NCBI RefSeq assembly: GCF_000420085.1
Contig: NZ_ATUG01000003.1
Coordinates: forward strand, 62,001 to 126,000
DNA from: Desulfospira joergensenii DSM 10085
GTDB lineage: Bacteria; Desulfobacterota; Desulfobacteria; Desulfobacterales; Desulfobacteraceae
Length of the DNA: 64,000 nt
Direction: 5' to 3'
The notes beneath the pieces were generated by a model. That model saw nothing but the letters and a program-made list of their open reading frames with translations. It searched no databases and was not told the origin of the DNA. The translations under genes were made by a program, and so were the position numbers. Below are positions 62,958-64,000 of the stretch, one piece after another; the first letter of the stretch is position 1; each line of letters begins with the position of its first letter.

Positions 62958-63674
62958 ATGGAATTTTTTTCGGGAATAAAATACAATTTAAAAGGTTTGG
63001 GCCTGGCCATGAAAACGCCTTCTCTTCTCATGCTGGGCCTGCTTCGTTTTCTGGTGATCCTGCTCCTGACCCTCTCCCTGGTCGGCCTGATCCTGCTCTG
63101 GCACGATCAGATTCTCTCCATGATATGGAAGGCGCCTGAATCAGGGTGGCTGGTCTATATCTGGAAGATTGCCTCATGGATTTTAACCCTGTTTCTGGCC
63201 GGGATTGCCATGGTCTTGTCCTATCTCATCGCCCAATTGTTTTTTGGGGTGTTTATCATGGATTACATGTCCCGGATCACCGAGAGAATGGTTCTGGGGC
63301 AGGAAAAAAATCCCGTACAGACTTCTCTGATTCAGTTCTTTCTCCATCTGGTCAGACAGGAGATCCCCAGGGCGGTGATCCCGGTCATCATCAGTCTTCT
63401 GATCATGATTTTCGGGTTGTTCACTCCTTTGAGTCCCGCAATTATACTGATATCGGCCCTGACCGCAGCCATGTTCATGGCCTGGGACAATACCGACCTG
63501 GTTCCTGCCAGACGGATGGTTCCCTTCCGAACAAGAGTGCAATACCTGAGACAGAATCTGATGTTTCACCTGGGGTTCGGGCTCTTATTTCTGGTCCCCT
63601 GGCTCAATATTCTGATTCTTTCCTTTGCCCCGGTGGGAGCGACCCTCTATGTCCTGGACAAAGAAAGCAGATAA
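62958..63674 (+). CDS. EI24/CysZ-like membrane protein
   Basis: This 238-residue protein has about six hydrophobic segments. It has the EI24/CysZ layout with MEFFSGIKYNLKGLGLAMKTPSLLMLGLLRF at the start and LIAQLFFGVFIMDYMSRITERMVLG in the middle. CysZ proteins import sulfate, although other members have different roles. It sits 12 bp before the CULT-domain gene. Confidence 0.86.
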   Translation: MEFFSGIKYNLKGLGLAMKTPSLLMLGLLRFLVILLLTLSLVGLILLWHDQILSMIWKAPESGWLVYIWKIASWILTLFLAGIAMVLSYLIAQLFFGVFIMDYMSRITERMVLGQEKNPVQTSLIQFFLHLVRQEIPRAVIPVIISLLIMIFGLFTPLSPAIILISALTAAMFMAWDNTDLVPARRMVPFRTRVQYLRQNLMFHLGFGLLFLVPWLNILILSFAPVGATLYVLDKESR

Positions 63675-63686
63675 ACGGTTTTATCC

Positions 63687-64000
63687 ATGCTCCTTGTTTG
63701 CCGCCAAGCCATCGATGAAGAGACCAGACAGGAATCTGAAACCGCCCCCGGGGAAGAAAAGGTGGTGGTCTGCCGTCTGTGCAGCAATGTCGTTACCCGG
63801 CCGGCCCATCAGACCACGGTGGATTCGGCTTTTTCCCATACCTTTGCCAATCCCCACGGTCATGTCTTTGAAATCGGATGTTTTACCCGGGCCGAGGGGT
63901 GCGTATCTGTTTCCAGACCCTCATCCGAATTTACATGGTTTCCCGGCTATTCCTGGGAAATTGGAGCCTGTTCCGTATGTGGCGCCCACATCGGATGGAA
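63687..64000 (+). CDS. CULT-domain protein, start only (cut by window end)
   Basis: An open frame of 104 codons from the ATG at 63687 runs off the end. It has the CULT (cereblon thalidomide-binding-like) domain pattern: two CxxC zinc pairs (CRLC near residue 29 and CSVC near residue 95), TFANPHGHVFEIG, a stretch ending in FTWFPGYSWEIGACSVCGAHIGW, and three Trp residues forming the ligand cage. Bacterial versions are known, for example in Magnetospirillum, where they bind uridine and thalidomide-like imides; their physiological ligand is unclear. There is no signal peptide. It is too long for the visible part alone, and may have one further segment. It follows the EI24-like gene by 12 bp. Confidence 0.88.
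   Translation, partial: MLLVCRQAIDEETRQESETAPGEEKVVVCRLCSNVVTRPAHQTTVDSAFSHTFANPHGHVFEIGCFTRAEGCVSVSRPSSEFTWFPGYSWEIGACSVCGAHIGW

Overview
The window looks like chromosome from a strictly anaerobic, Gram-negative member of the Desulfobacterota, probably the Desulfobacterales. This is inferred from gene content: radical SAM enzymes, a ferredoxin-nitroreductase fusion, a PASTA protein inside an rpe/rsmB/fmt cluster, an HPr-domain fusion beside rnpB, and a prkA-yeaH-spoVR cluster. No taxonomic marker was searched. I see no insertion sequence, prophage or CRISPR array. Three tRNA genes (Leu-CAG, Leu-UAG, Met-CAU) and the RNase P RNA are present.

1-16.1 kb: a DASS-type anion transporter fragment and an unknown membrane protein, then the most distinctive region. 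From about 2.2 to 16.1 kb nearly every gene points to condensed inorganic phosphate: a prune/PPX1-like cytosolic exopolyphosphatase, a LysR regulator, a DUF47 (PhoU-like) protein with a Pit phosphate transporter, a cytosolic CYTH-like protein whose start overlaps the end of pit, a chemoreceptor, an OprO/OprP-type porin with two tandem palindromes upstream, two exported CYTH-like (triphosphate tunnel) proteins, an exported family I pyrophosphatase fused to an unassigned C-terminal domain, and a free-standing exported copy of that domain. My hypothesis is a system that finds, imports and hydrolyses polyphosphate, triphosphate or pyrophosphate in the periplasm and then takes up phosphate.

16.3-26.8 kb, minus strand: a tight housekeeping series ribF-def-fmt-rsmB-PASTA-rpe-ACT-UPF0210, followed by an MFS transporter and a B12-type radical SAM protein. 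26.9-29.7 kb: two tRNA-Leu genes enclosing an AT-rich stretch with small accessory genes, including a uracil-DNA glycosylase-like protein. 29.9-35.2 kb: a diguanylate cyclase, a minus-strand cluster of lipoproteins (YajG-like, NlpC/P60, LEA14-like) with a small flagellar-rod-like protein, an isochorismatase-family hydrolase and a SprA-related protein.

35.4-44.9 kb, plus strand: hisB, hisA, dnaG, rpoD, tRNA-Met, a NIF3-like protein, a zinc-ribbon coiled-coil protein, rnpB, an HPr-domain fusion and ispD. 45.2-48.7 kb: a substrate-binding-like protein without a signal peptide, an acidic protein with nine DDL[SN]xL[IL] repeats, and a ferredoxin-nitroreductase. 49.1-56.4 kb: prkA-yeaH-spoVR plus a fourth gene encoding a second large PrkA-like P-loop protein. 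56.6-64 kb: mfd, a PflA-like radical SAM enzyme, a class III nucleotide cyclase, an EI24/CysZ-like membrane protein, and the start of a gene for a bacterial CULT (cereblon thalidomide-binding-like) domain, cut by the window end.
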